A stretch of DNA of 64,000 nucleotides from Petrosia ficiformis (taxonomy: Eukaryota > Porifera > Demospongiae > Haplosclerida > Petrosiidae): NCBI GenBank assembly GCA_947044365.1, contig OX345648.1, positions 310,001 through 374,000 of the forward strand, in the 5' to 3' direction. The notes below the pieces were generated by a model. That model did not search any database and had not been told where the DNA came from. It was given only the letters and a program-made list of their open reading frames with translations. A program made the position numbers and the translations under genes. Shown here in pieces: positions 13,284-23,628 of this stretch (the stretch's first letter is position 1; every line of letters starts with the position of its first letter).

Positions 13284-14220
13284 GTAGATAGATAGATACA
13301 CTGGCAGATATACATGTATACAGATAAATAGATATCATTATTTTATAGGTTTTACCTCAACGTCGCTTAACGTCACACAAGACAATATTTACTGGAGAAT
13401 ATGTAGCTCAGAAAGCTGGAATGTATACATTGGTATTCAATAACTCACACTCCAAGTAAGTTATTTATTGTGTTTGGGTAACCATAGTAACCATTAATAA
13501 CAAACATTTAATAACCACTAATAATAAACACTTAATAAACACTTAATAATAAACACTTAATAACCACTAATAATAAACACTTAATAAACACTTAATAATA
13601 AACACTTAATAACCACTAATAATAAATACACTTAATAACCACTAATAATAAATACTTAATAACCACTTATAATAAATACACTTAATAACCACTAATAATA
13701 AATACACTTAATAACTAGTAATAATAAACCACTAATAATAAACACTTAATAACCACTAATAATAAATACACTTAATAACTAGTAATAATAAATACTTAAT
13801 AACTAGTAATAATAAACCGCTAATAATAAACACTTAATAACTGCTAATAATAAACACTTAATAACCACTAATAATAAACACTTAATAACCACTAATAATA
13901 AATACTTAATAACTAGTAATAATAAACCGCTAATAATAAACACTTAATAACCACTAATAATAAACACTTAATAACCACTAATAAATAAACTTAATAACTA
14001 GTAATAATAAATACTTAATAACTAGTAATAATAAACCACTAATAATAAACACTTAAAAACCACTAATAATAAGCACTTAATAACCACTAATCATAAACAC
14101 TTAATAATAAACACTTAATAACCAATAATAATAAACACTTAACCACTAATTAACAACTTGTTTTATTGTAGGTATTCTGGTAGAAAATTGAGTTATAAAG
14201 TTTGGAAGAGATTACCATGA
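7040..14220 (+). CDS. FYCO1: FYVE and coiled-coil domain autophagy adaptor (FYCO1) homologue
   Basis: Fifteen exons: 7040-7148, 7202-7321, 7709-7821, 7902-8008, 8318-8461, 8590-8719, 9076-9531, 9916-10470, 10930-11130, 11629-11795, 12010-12142, 12319-12392, 12476-13223, 13349-13455, 14172-14220; 1070 residues in frame (human 1478). Order: RUN domain (about 20-197, with GKGRALIRICLMDQLLADCV and a DWYNSTALLLNSNLSQRL stretch), long coiled coil (about 240-745), FYVE finger (RKHHCRSCGKVFCGLCCSHR, then VRVCKTC), an acidic DDEFCVIE that fits an LC3-interacting motif (F901-I904), and a C-terminal GOLD domain ending YSGRKLSYKVWKRLP. This order is that of FYCO1, which binds PI3P, LC3 and Rab7 to move autophagosomes toward microtubule plus ends. 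The coiled coil is shorter than in vertebrates. The FYVE Trp-Asp spacing (WID) is one residue tighter than the usual WxxD. Most introns are filled with microsatellites. Confidence 0.93.
7325..7665. repeat. Tandem 35-36-bp repeat in FYCO1 intron 2
   Basis: Repeated GATAGACAGATAGATGTACA followed by TGTATG units. The several Tyr/His/Cys-rich reading frames over it are repeat artefacts. Confidence 0.85.
8058..8288. repeat. (ATGT)n microsatellite in FYCO1 intron 4
   Basis: About 230 bp of ATGT with a few interruptions, between exons 7902-8008 and 8318-8461. A (CT)n tract at about 8486-8524 lies in the following intron. Confidence 0.95.
9532..9900. repeat. ATGTAC-rich repeat in FYCO1 intron 7
   Basis: Alternating CATGTACATGTA and GTATATGTATGTATTATACT segments form a degenerate tandem array with strong self-complementarity. 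It fills the intron between exons 9076-9531 and 9916-10470. Confidence 0.85.
10578..10885. repeat. (GGAT)-type microsatellite in FYCO1 intron 8
   Basis: Degenerate GATGAACAGATGGATG units over about 300 bp. Open antisense frames here read as Ser/His/Ile repeats and are not genes. Confidence 0.9.
11140..11530. repeat. 40-bp tandem repeat in FYCO1 intron 9
   Basis: About eight nearly identical 40-bp units: GCATGTGTACATGTGTGATT then GTGTACATCTGTGTACAAGT. Copies differ only at a few positions (GCATG/GCACG), so the array is young. It is contiguous, with no spacers. Confidence 0.93.
11840..12318. repeat. Microsatellites flanking the FYVE exon of FYCO1
   Basis: A (GATA)/(CATA) tract at 11840-11985 and an (ATGT)n tract at 12143-12310 sit in the introns on either side of exon 12010-12142. 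Confidence 0.92.
13490..14155. repeat. ~25-bp minisatellite filling FYCO1 last intron
   Basis: Some 25 degenerate units of AATAATAAACACTTAATAAC plus CACT, with variants containing ACTAGTAATAATAAAT. The array takes up almost all of the 716-nt intron between exons 13349-13455 and 14172-14220. Confidence 0.92.
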
Positions 14221-14457
14221 CAACCAAACATTCAACAAGTGGTATAATATTGTGTAATACATTAATTAACTAAATTACTACTAGTCTCATTCCTGGACTC
14301 AGAATTATATTTGTGGACATTCTTAATTCTTAATTGTAAGAACATATGAATAATTAATTCTCATGTGACCTAAAAATAAACACATCAAAATATAAGCTGT
14401 TAGTCATGTGACTTCACTATACATGATCATGTGACTTGAGATCAATATTAACTTGAT
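14221..14457. other. Convergent 3' intergenic region FYCO1/POFUT2
   Basis: Both genes end here 237 bp apart. An AATAAA at 14375-14380 could be the FYCO1 polyadenylation signal. A short AGTCTCATTCC element lies near 14282-14310 (see the hairpin repeat entries). Confidence 0.55.
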
Positions 14458-16382
14458 TTATAATTCTGTTGTATGCTTTCGTTCATCTTTTGACTTCTCT
14501 TCAATGAGAAGCCATTTTGAAGGACCAGGGCAGCTATGAGGATCATTATCATCAAAACGAGGACCACATAACTGATTAAAAGTACTCTCAACACTAAAAC
14601 CCATAAACTGTCGATCCTCTCGAATACGATATGAGAATGTAGATTCTGCCGTACCTACAAAATATCTACATACAAGAATTATGAAAATTAATAATCATTT
14701 TCCTCACTTTGCGTGAGAAGCTATCCATTGGTCAATTATAGCCACACCTCCGTCGCCATAGCGATGTAATTGTTTATCACTAGGTTCAAACCAGTATACT
14801 TCAGCATCAAATGATTTAACAAGTGGATCTTTAACTAAAACAATAAAAAAAAATTATCATGACGTCTTTGAATTGTAAATAGGATATCTGTATATTCAAG
14901 TATGAATATCCTACTTAAACTATAGGATATCTCAGTATATTATTGGGTATCCATAAATTACAATAGGATATCTCAGTATATTATTGTCACTCACGTTCTG
15001 ATATTCCATCAGTTGCTATAAAAACTTTATTTAGTTTTTGTTCCTTCAAAATCTGCTTCAGTTGATTAACAATTCCTGTCACAGAGGGAGCTAAGTCGCC
15101 ATGGGAACGAACAAAGTCCATCCTTCGAAGATGTACTCCTAAATAATTACCTCCACCATCTTTAGGTGGACTTCTTCCATTTCCTTCACCTGGATCATAT
15201 CCAAGAATATCAATCATAAAACGATTACCAGCCTTCCGAAGCTCAAGAGAATATATCATAGATCTTCGAATCTGTAGAATTAAAAGTCACTAATTACAAT
15301 ACCTGTTATGTGACTTACTTTCCAATATTCTATTCCACCAAATTCATCGTGCATCAATTGTTCAAAATTACCAATTAAAAATGATCTATAATAATAAATA
15401 TATATACATGTATATACATGTGTGTGTATATACATGTATATACATGTGTGTGTACATTTGTACATATACATGTATGTACATGTGTGTGTACATTTGTACA
15501 TATACATGTATGTACATGTGTGTGTACATTTGTACATATACATGTATGTACATGTGTGTGTACATTTGTACATATACATGTATGTACATGTGTGTGTACA
15601 TTTGTACATATACATGTATGTACATGTGTGTGTACATTTGTACATATACATGTATGTACATGTGTGTGTACATTTGTACATATACATGTATATACATGTG
15701 TGTGTACATTTGTATATATACAATTATACATGTTGCAATACCCTGATAATTACATGTATAAAAATTATGTTTTTTACTTTGATGTATCAAATGTTTCCTC
15801 TAAATATGAGCGTAGTAATGAAACTTGACCTTGTACTGCCAAACACGTCCTTTTTCCAACTAACAACTTTTCGTTATCAAATACAATATCTTGGTGAGGT
15901 ACACTACAAACCTCCTCTGTGATACTCTGGATAAATTCACCATTCTTCCAAGGATCTTTAGGTCTCTGTAGCTGTAATACCTTTATATTTGCAGAGTATT
16001 GAAGATGAAGGAAATTAGTCACATGACTTACCTCATTGATCACATGACCTTCACGTTTTATATAAGACTCTAATTCAATACATGGTAATAATTGATTAAG
16101 CGCCTTGATATCAAAGAATCTACTCCATTGTACTGAGTTTTGAATAAAGTGTGATTTCCAATGATATAAATGAGGCCACGGAGGTAAAACCAATATCCAA
16201 TTATAAGATGTAGTCCTACGAAGATTAAGAATTAAACTAACGACTCTCAAATGAACATCTCTTCTTAAATTGAATCCTTCTCCTTTATTGACAGTATATG
16301 TCAGATATCTGATTTCTTCAGTGTCTTTAGCCCCTAATACTAATATAAAAACACTGATGATCACAATTGCCCTGATTATCAT
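14458..16382 (-). CDS. POFUT2: GDP-fucose protein O-fucosyltransferase 2 homologue
   Basis: Six exons: 16032-16382, 15778-15980, 15319-15385, 14995-15271, 14708-14834, 14458-14665; 410 residues (human 429). The ATG at 16380-16382 is chosen over an upstream GTG because it begins a hydrophobic signal peptide (MIIRAIVIISVFILVLG). Family landmarks: GEGFNLRRDVHLR with the catalytic Glu at residue 35, WILVLPPWPHLYHWKS, GGNYLGVHLRRMDF and DGGVAIIDQWIASHA. The enzyme adds O-fucose to thrombospondin type 1 repeats in the ER. The C-terminus (HTTEL) is not a KDEL signal. The intron 15981-16031 is only 51 nt and free of in-frame stops; the alignment to the family favours removing it. The start faces COX7A 83 bp away. 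Confidence 0.94.
15395..15725. repeat. 36-bp tandem repeat in POFUT2 intron
   Basis: About eight units of ACATTTGTACATATACATGT then ATGTACATGTGTGTGT. Reading frames on both strands over it are artefacts. Confidence 0.92.
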
Positions 16383-16465
16383 TTTGCCCACGTGGGTGCC
16401 ACACCCACATCCTTTATGGACACACCTATAAACTTTTAACCTTCACTCCAGCAGTCCACACCATC
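16383..16465. promoter_or_regulatory. Bidirectional promoter POFUT2/COX7A with palindromic E-box
   Basis: Only 83 bp separate the two divergent start codons. The interval holds CCCACGTGGG at 16387-16396, a perfect palindrome around a CACGTG E-box, the kind bound by USF/Myc-family bHLH factors, followed by CCACACCC boxes. Regulatory role is inferred from position. Confidence 0.6.
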
Positions 16466-18204
16466 ATGGACAAATCCAACAACATGTCCACATATCAAAG
16501 AATATTTCAAGTGAGAAACAACAGTATTATATATTATATATACACTATAATTATATATATTATTGTATTACTTTTCTGCAATCCTGTATGATATTCTTTA
16601 ACTAAACCTGGTCTATCCTCCACTTATAATTATATAATTATATATATGTGTACTTAATGATTATAGTCTGGATAAACAGTATCTCTAATGTCAAGACGAA
16701 GAATCTAGCCACAACGACACTGCTCTGTGCAATAGAAATGAGCTTACACAATGCAATAACTGACTGATTTGAATAGTTGTAGGGAATTGTATCCAAATAC
16801 TAGAATCCTAATTCATTTACTCGTAGTAACTTCACTTTAAAGTAGTCTATTTGAGCTATGCAATCACTATGGGATATACTAATATATTACACGACTTCTC
16901 ATTACTATGTCCAAAAAATGTTCATGTTACTATATAAACCCTTTGAAGTACCAGTACATAAATAATACATATTTTTGTAATGCTTCCATTTCTCATTTCT
17001 TTGTGATTAAGACACTTCGTTTGTTACACGCATGTGTATTCATATATGAATTTATTTGGTAATTATAGTTCTGTAAAAATGAGTTCCTTATTATGTTTCT
17101 GCAGTATTTTTGATCAAAAATGTTGTTTGTAGGAACCGTGAGCATTTTAGTATTCTCTCGAAAATCTAATCGGACCATGAACTATAGCCTTGGTACTTAT
17201 TTTTTGACTGGAAAAAAAACATTTTTCCGAAACTGTTCCTAGAGTTACATAGTGATGTCCTTGTTATGATTCTGCAGTATTTTCGGTCAAAAACGTTGTT
17301 TGTAAGAACCATGAGCATTTTAGTGTTTTCTCGAAATCCTAATTGAACCATGAACTATAGCCTTAGTACTTATTTTTTGACTGGAAAAAACATTTTTCCG
17401 AAACTGTTCCTAGAGTTACCTAACAATGTCCTTATTATGTTTCTGCAGTATTTTTGATCAAAAATGTTGTTTGTAAGAACCGTGAGCATTTTAGTGTTCT
17501 CTTGAAATTCTAATCGAACCATGAACTATAGCCTTGGTACTTATTTTTTTAGACTGGAAAAAAACATTTTTCCGAAACTATTCCTAGAGTTACATAATGA
17601 TGTTCTTATTATGTTTCTAACGTAATATAAGTGCCATCACATAAAGAGTGCTGGTATGTGCCAACCCATCGTTGTTGACAGAAAGGTTACTATGGAGTAT
17701 GAAATATGATATATTGGGGAGGATTGGACTAATAGTACATGGAATGAATAACTAGCATTTAATCCCACTCACACCTGAATACAAACGTAAATAGTAGTAT
17801 GAGATCAAGTTCATACCTTCAATAAAAGTTTATAAACACATGAATACTGAAATCATGGAGTACAATCATCATTAAAGGAGTACACACGGTAAAAAAATGA
17901 ATACTTTTGATGTACTTCGTTTATAAACATAAGTAAAATTCTAAATGAACATATTTTTAGTAGATAGAGACAGTTACTATAGTTACCAAACCATCCATTG
18001 ATGTAACAAATAGAGAAATGATGAACTAATACATTATTAACCATTAATCTATATTTGCAGATTGGATCAACACCTGTATTCCTACGTGGTAAATCAGATC
18101 GGTTTGTCTACCGTTCAGCAATGGTGTTATCATTATGTGGACTTAGTGTTTCTATATATGGCATATATTTAATGGCAACAGATCAAACAAAAAAGAAATC
18201 GTGA
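16466..18204 (+). CDS. COX7A: Cytochrome c oxidase subunit 7A homologue
   Basis: Two coding exons, 16466-16510 and 18061-18204, give 62 residues. RIFQIGSTPVFLRGKSDRFV aligns with the KLFQ...PLYLKGG segment of animal COX7A, and YRSAMVLSLCGLSVSIYGIY is the single transmembrane helix. The product is a small structural subunit of respiratory complex IV in the inner mitochondrial membrane. No longer start exists: an upstream ATG near 16414 runs into a stop within seven codons, so there is no vertebrate-type cleavable presequence. The intron (1550 nt) is large for this locus and holds the 171-bp satellite. It shares its promoter region with POFUT2. Confidence 0.88.
17077..17622. repeat. 171-bp tandem repeat, about three and a half copies
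   Basis: Units starting ACCATGAACTATAGCCTTGG are at 17174, 17347 and 17518, with a partial copy before the first. They are the same family as 3161-3500 in WDR37. The array ends abruptly at TTATGTTTCTAACGTAATAT. It lies in the COX7A intron. Confidence 0.92.
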
Positions 18205-18399
18205 TTAGACAAAATTCACTTCATATCATCACCATACACTAGTTGGAGCGCTAATGTGTGTGTGTATTATAATGCTCTGTTTATATTTGACTTCTCATTT
18301 GATAATAATTTTATTTATTATAAAACTAACACAATGGTCACTAATGCGATTATAACCTTCCATCATTTGGCAAAAACGTATCAATTAACATGCTGGGGA

Positions 18400-18568
18400 G
18401 TGTTAAGCTTATATGGTGCACCAATGGCCCAAAGAGCTTCTTATTTGGCACTGCCAGTGGCATAGTTAATTATGATTATATTGCCACTAAATATCTCAAG
18501 ATGTATTCCCAATGGCACACATACAAACTATTGAGCCAATTTGGCCCATGCTTCAAACATCGAAAACT
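18400..18568. mobile_element. MITE-like element, family A (degenerate copy)
   Basis: Shares AGCTTATATGGTGCACCAAT, GGCACTGCCAGTGGCATAG and TGTATTCCCAATGGCACACA with the copies at 26588-26747, 28820-29030 and 52870-53085. Orientation is opposite to the last two. The ends are decayed here. Confidence 0.75.
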
Positions 18569-18944
18569 CTTAATTTCATTTAATTTTTGTTGTCATGCAC
18601 TCCATTGAAATTTGTCGTAACACTTGGATAAAACATTTCAGACAGGAATATTAATACACCTGTTAATACATGAACATGCACAAAAAACCAAAGACTAGCA
18701 CATAGTGTTATTACTTGTGGATACATTTGTGCACTTCCGGCTTTGGGTACTTGTGGTAGTTACAAGGCTTCATGTCAACTATTCATAGACTGCAACCACA
18801 ATCCTAGTAATGATATGATAGAAGCCAGACTCATTAAACACTATACTAAGTTGTATATGGTAGGTTGTGACAGGTTAGTTTATAAAGATTCATTTCTATT
18901 ATGTATATATATATAGCTAAGTAGTTTCCTGCATGTAACAGTTA

Positions 18945-19591
18945 ACTACTAAACAGTAACATTTCGCTACTATAAATAGTAACAGTTCACTACAACAGTT
19001 CACTACTATAAATAGTAAGAGTTCACTACTATAAATAGTAAGAGTTCACTACTATAAATAGTAACAGTTCACTACAACAGTTCACTACTATAAATAGTAA
19101 GAGTTCACTACTATAAATAGTAAGAGTTCACTACTATAAATAGTAACAGTTCACTACAACAGTTCTTTACTATAAATAGTAACAGTTCACTACAACAGTT
19201 CACTACTATAAATAGTAACAGTTCACTACTATAAATAGTAACAGTTCACTACAACAGTTCACTACTATAAATAGTAACAGTTCACTACAACAGTTCACTA
19301 CTATAAATAGTAACAGTTCACTACAACAGTTCACTACTATAAATAGTAATTAAAAAATTCACTTCTATAAATAGTAACAGTTCACTACTATAAATAGTAA
19401 CAGTTCACTACTATAAATAGTAACAGTTTGCTACTATAAATAGTAACAGTTCACTACTATAAATAGTAACAGTTCGCTACTATAAATAGTAACAGTTCAC
19501 TACTATAAATAGTAAATAGCAACAGTTCACTACTATAAATAGTAAGAGTTCACTACTATAAATAGTAAGAGTTCACTACTATAAATAGTAA
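18945..19591. repeat. 23-bp minisatellite with TACTATAAATAGTA palindrome
   Basis: About 28 units of TTCACTACTATAAATAGTAA plus CAG, interrupted by short CTACAACAG variants. Each unit contains the perfect palindrome TACTATAAATAGTA. The array lies in the 1.5-kb intergenic stretch 18205-19712 between two convergent genes. Outside it and the MITE no gene is seen in that stretch. Confidence 0.93.
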
Positions 19592-19712
19592 CAAAACCCC
19601 AGCTGACACATGCATTCCAAAACATACTTTTTACTAATAACAAAACTGATATTAAAAAACTAAAACTACATCAAATAATAGTATCATTAAACACAAAAGA
19701 GTTCATTAAAAT

Positions 19713-22700
19713 TTATGGAGGACAGTTACCAGGACAATCTATAGAAAATAAAATAAATTAAATACATTTTGTTAATCTTTCACTTACCGCAAGCAGTTCC
19801 TTCATCAACCATTGTAATACCACAGAAGAATGCCATATCACGACCTGGTTTAACTTTTGCTACGCTGTATTGTTTCCCACCAACTTCCACAGATCTACCT
19901 TGCACATCATTCACTATCCTTGCAACAGAACGTGATTTTGTTACACCCGATTTCTCTTTCTTGGGTTTTTTAGTCCTCCGTTCACGAAGTCGCCTGTTGA
20001 TAAATCTCTTACCCACTTGAGCATTAAATGTCTCACAAGAATCACACATTACATAACCATTAACGCACACCTCTACAAATGGACCTTGCATTCCAGAACC
20101 TACATTTGTCATAGTCTTTTCATTCCTTCTGTTACTCTTCTCTTTATTACTCTTCTCTTTATTACTCTTCGTTTTTGTACCTCTGCTTCTCCCTCTGCTT
20201 GTCTCTTTGCTTCTCTCTCTGCTCCTTTCTCTACTATTCTCTCTCCTAGGAGTTCCTTCTCTTTCTTTGCATTTGAAGCGATCAGCATTCACCATTGGAT
20301 AAGAACAATTATCAGCCAGCGAGCCAGTGCCTAAAAGAACTTCCTCAAACACAGCTTGCATAAATCCAGCTTGTTCATTTTCACATTCACATCCTTCATC
20401 TCCCTCCTGTAGAGCCCTTCTCACACATATCTCAACTTGGTGACCCTTGGCAGCTTGACATTGAGAATCTCCAATATCAACTGCTGGAATAGTAACTGGG
20501 TCACTGGGCAAACTAAGAAATGGACCTGACTCTCCAAAGGCAGTAACAGTCACTATAAACCCATTATTAGGATCAAGATTGGGAATATTGATAGTTGTTG
20601 TGGTGGAATTTACACTGTCAATAACTATAGTGCCCGAGTCTGTGTTTCCTATTGCTATAATGTATCCAGTAACTGATGGATCACTGCTAGATACCCATGT
20701 AATCGTAGCTCTAGTGGGGTCAGATGGATCACGGATACCAGTCACTCCAGTTGGTGTAGCTGAGGGCACTATTAATTAACATAAATATAATAATTATATA
20801 ATGTATCACTCATGTATATAAAATTGATATATTTATAATTGTAGTGCTGTACTTCAGATGTACAGGTAATATCACGTGCTGACGTCACCTCACAAATGCT
20901 AAATTATGTGAATAAGGCTGAAAGAGGAAAGTGAAAAAATGCTGGTAGTCGCTGGGAATCATGGCCCTGGGTTCAATTCTCAGTGACTACTAAGTTGCTT
21001 TCCTCTTTCAGCCTTATTCATAGAATTTAGTGTTTATGGCTAAGAATGTTTTGTGTGTACCATTTCATAATAATATCCTCACTGTTCTTTTTGTCACAGT
21101 ATATAATGATTTATTATCTTACACATGTAATATTAAAATTATAAATTATATATATTTTATATAATTATATATAATTCATCATACCAATATCAGTGCCACA
21201 AGCGACTGCTGTACTGCCAAAATTATTACTGATGGAACAAATATAGAATTCTCCAGGAACAAATGCAATAGTAATCATTACATTTGTGGGAGTGATAGTT
21301 GAATCTGATAAAACAGTTTGACGATCTGAGTTTCGTATGCAAGTAACAGAGTTTGCAAGTCCATCAGAAACAGCAGCAGATATTTTAATAGTGAGTGGAT
21401 CAGTCATCAGCTGACAGATTTCATTATTCACAAAAGGACCAAGAAAATCTAATAAAACATATGTAATGAAGATCTAATGCAATTATTTTAACATACTACT
21501 GGCTGCATCAATTTCCACAAACATTGATACCCCGTCTATTACACAGGTATATATTCCAGGCGGCAAAGTAGAGCCGAGTGACGCAGGATACAGTCCTAAT
21601 GAATTAGGACCTGAAATTATAGCAACTCCATCTACAGGTGGGCTACCAGCACTAAGTGTTGCACCAGATGGCAATATCCAGGATATCACTGCAGTCGGAT
21701 CGGAGCTCTGACACCAAATGGGATTAGCAGAGTCAATATTACGAGAAATAGTTTGTGAAAATGGTGGTAATATGGTATCTGTGCTAGATATGAGTAACTG
21801 TGTACCTATCAAATATATTGAAGTAACCATACACATAGTCATCTGAGATTTTAATGTTACTTACCAGATATAGGTGGAGCTGGAGTAGATATAGCTAGAG
21901 AGAGAGAAAGAGAAAAAAAGAGAGAGAGAGACAGTGATTGTATATGCAGAATTACAGGCTGTTTGACATACTTTGAGTAGAAAAACTACAGTTTGCTGTT
22001 GCAATAGAACCTCCATTAGACACCTCACAACTGATGGATCCTGATGCCATTGTAGACTGGAAATGAAATACCAAATCTGTAGTTGTTGGACTATTCGAAT
22101 CGGTCACTGTTAGCATTGGACCTTCAGCAGTTTTTGTGCAGTTGGATAGTATTGGAGCAAATCCCATGATGCTGAAACTCAAAACAAATGTAAGAGGGTC
22201 CATTGATGACAACGTACAGCTTGGTTCAGTGATACCAGGTGTAGTTGAAACTGTGTAAATATATTAATATTTGATAACATAATTATAGAGAAAATAAGTA
22301 TTTAACTCACAATCCAATAGATATAAAAATAGGTTCTGTTCATCACCATTTGCATCCAGTATTCTACACGTATACACACCTTCAGGAAGTGTACCGACAC
22401 CACCGGTAGCAGAGAGTGTCAAACTACCTGGTTGAGCAATCACCCCAGCACCTAGTGTGTTAGATACCATGTTGCTTTGATCAAGAATCTCTCCATTAGG
22501 TAACTCCCAGCTCAATACATCTGTATCACTACAACCGAAACATTGAACTGTATTTTCTACTGTATTACCAATATCATTGGGTACGAATTGTGCTATCGGA
22601 CCAATATTTTCCTCATTACGATTCAGTCCAACTAAATATGGAAAAAGATTAAAATACACACCTGGCTTATTATATCTTACCTTCAGAAACTGCAGAATGG

Positions 22701-22738
22701 ATAACACTCATTAGACACAACACAATAATGATCGCCAT
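19713..22738 (-). CDS. Secreted modular protein with duplicated Ig-like cassette, FN3 domain and Arg/Ser-rich Cys-containing tail (unrecognised)
   Basis: Eight exons: 22681-22738, 22311-22631, 21972-22250, 21865-21894, 21497-21805, 21185-21448, 19788-20768, 19713-19738; 755 residues. Exon 1 encodes a signal peptide (MAIIIVLCLMSVIHSA). Exons 2 and 5 each encode an Ig-like unit ending LPEGVYTCRI / LPPGIYTCVI. Exons 3 and 6 encode a second Cys-containing unit ending SCEVSN...ANCS / ICSISN...VACG, so the two-exon cassette is duplicated. Exon 7 starts with a fibronectin III domain (PSATPTGVTGIRDPS onward, about residues 421-515). It continues into a Cys-containing region with a strongly basic Arg/Ser/Glu/Lys insert (RENSRERSRERSKETSRGRS) and dibasic sites. 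The protein ends CGDCPGNCPP, with no transmembrane helix. Every intron is phase 1, typical of exon-shuffled extracellular proteins. A matrix, adhesion or secreted recognition role is only a guess. The last exon is short; a read-through stop at the donor is the alternative end. A 5' UTR intron is likely at 22756-22810. Confidence 0.8.
20899..21031. mobile_element. Foldback element with nested hairpin
   Basis: Outer arms of about 33 bp (GAATAAGGCTGAAAGAGGAA and flanks at 20899-20932; its reverse complement at 20997-21031) enclose a second stem. The inner arms are GTAGTCGCTGGGAAT and ATTCTCAGTGACTAC. The inner loop contains GGTTCAATTCT, which resembles a tRNA B box. It lies in the intron of the secreted protein gene between exons 21185-21448 and 19788-20768. 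Confidence 0.8.
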
Positions 22739-23628
22739 TGTGACTGACTTCAGTGCTATGAGAATATATACACTAAATATGACTCACAGAAACAGGGATA
22801 AGCTACTTACGTATGTCCACTGAAACATCCACAGTAACCAGTATTTAAAATAAAATGAGTGATTTTCTTAACAGCCTTTTATAAGCCATGTGATGTTCAT
22901 TCTATATTATTAATATTACATACACACAGTATTATATTGTAATGTATATGTTTGTGGTTGACTCGTCTATAAGTCATTATATAATAATTAAATTAGTCTG
23001 AGAAAGAGACCCACGTTCTCTTGGGAGAATTAATATCACATACACAATTTTTGGCTACTTCAACAACCACAAGGGCTATTGATCATAGTTCAACCACCCA
23101 CATGGCTACTATAATCCCATTACATAATCATTACTAGACAGGTTTCAATACTCAATACCACAAGAATAGAATCATAATTATGTAAGTATCCCATAGACTG
23201 AAGCTGTACATATAGCTCATCACCTTTATCTGTTTAAGGAAGTTGGTATATATGCCAAAAAAATTCCTTGGAACTACATACATAGTCTTATATGTACGTT
23301 TGTAATAATTATATCAGAGATGACAAAGAGGGTAGAAGTAACCATGGCAACCACTCTGAACTATTTCCTTGTCTAGTTCGGATATCTTACAATGAATATT
23401 ATTAACAAACGTTATTAATACTGTTGTCAAGTTGTAATGGATTTCATTGGTATAGTTAACAAGTTTTAGTGGTGATAAACAGACCTCAGTTCAACGAAAT
23501 AAGTATAATAATAAATACATAATGTAATATTGTATTGTTCATTGTAAGAAGGATAGTTAAATAAATAAAGAATATTGTGTTATTTTATGACTGGATATAA
23601 AATATTAACTCCGAGGATAAGTCCCTCT
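22739..23628. other. Intergenic region upstream of the secreted protein gene
   Basis: It holds the likely 5' leader and promoter of the minus-strand secreted protein gene. A donor at 22810 and an acceptor at 22756 define a probable 55-nt 5' UTR intron. The remainder reaches the 3' end of NCAPG2 and is AT-rich. No other gene is seen. Confidence 0.5.

Noticed and set aside
15280..15922. Long ORFs on both strands around the TACATG repeat
   Set aside because: 36-bp tandem repeat in a POFUT2 intron; only the flanking exon parts are coding.
18256..18608. Two plus-strand ORFs downstream of COX7A
   Set aside because: They fall in 3' UTR and a decayed MITE copy; no homology recognised.
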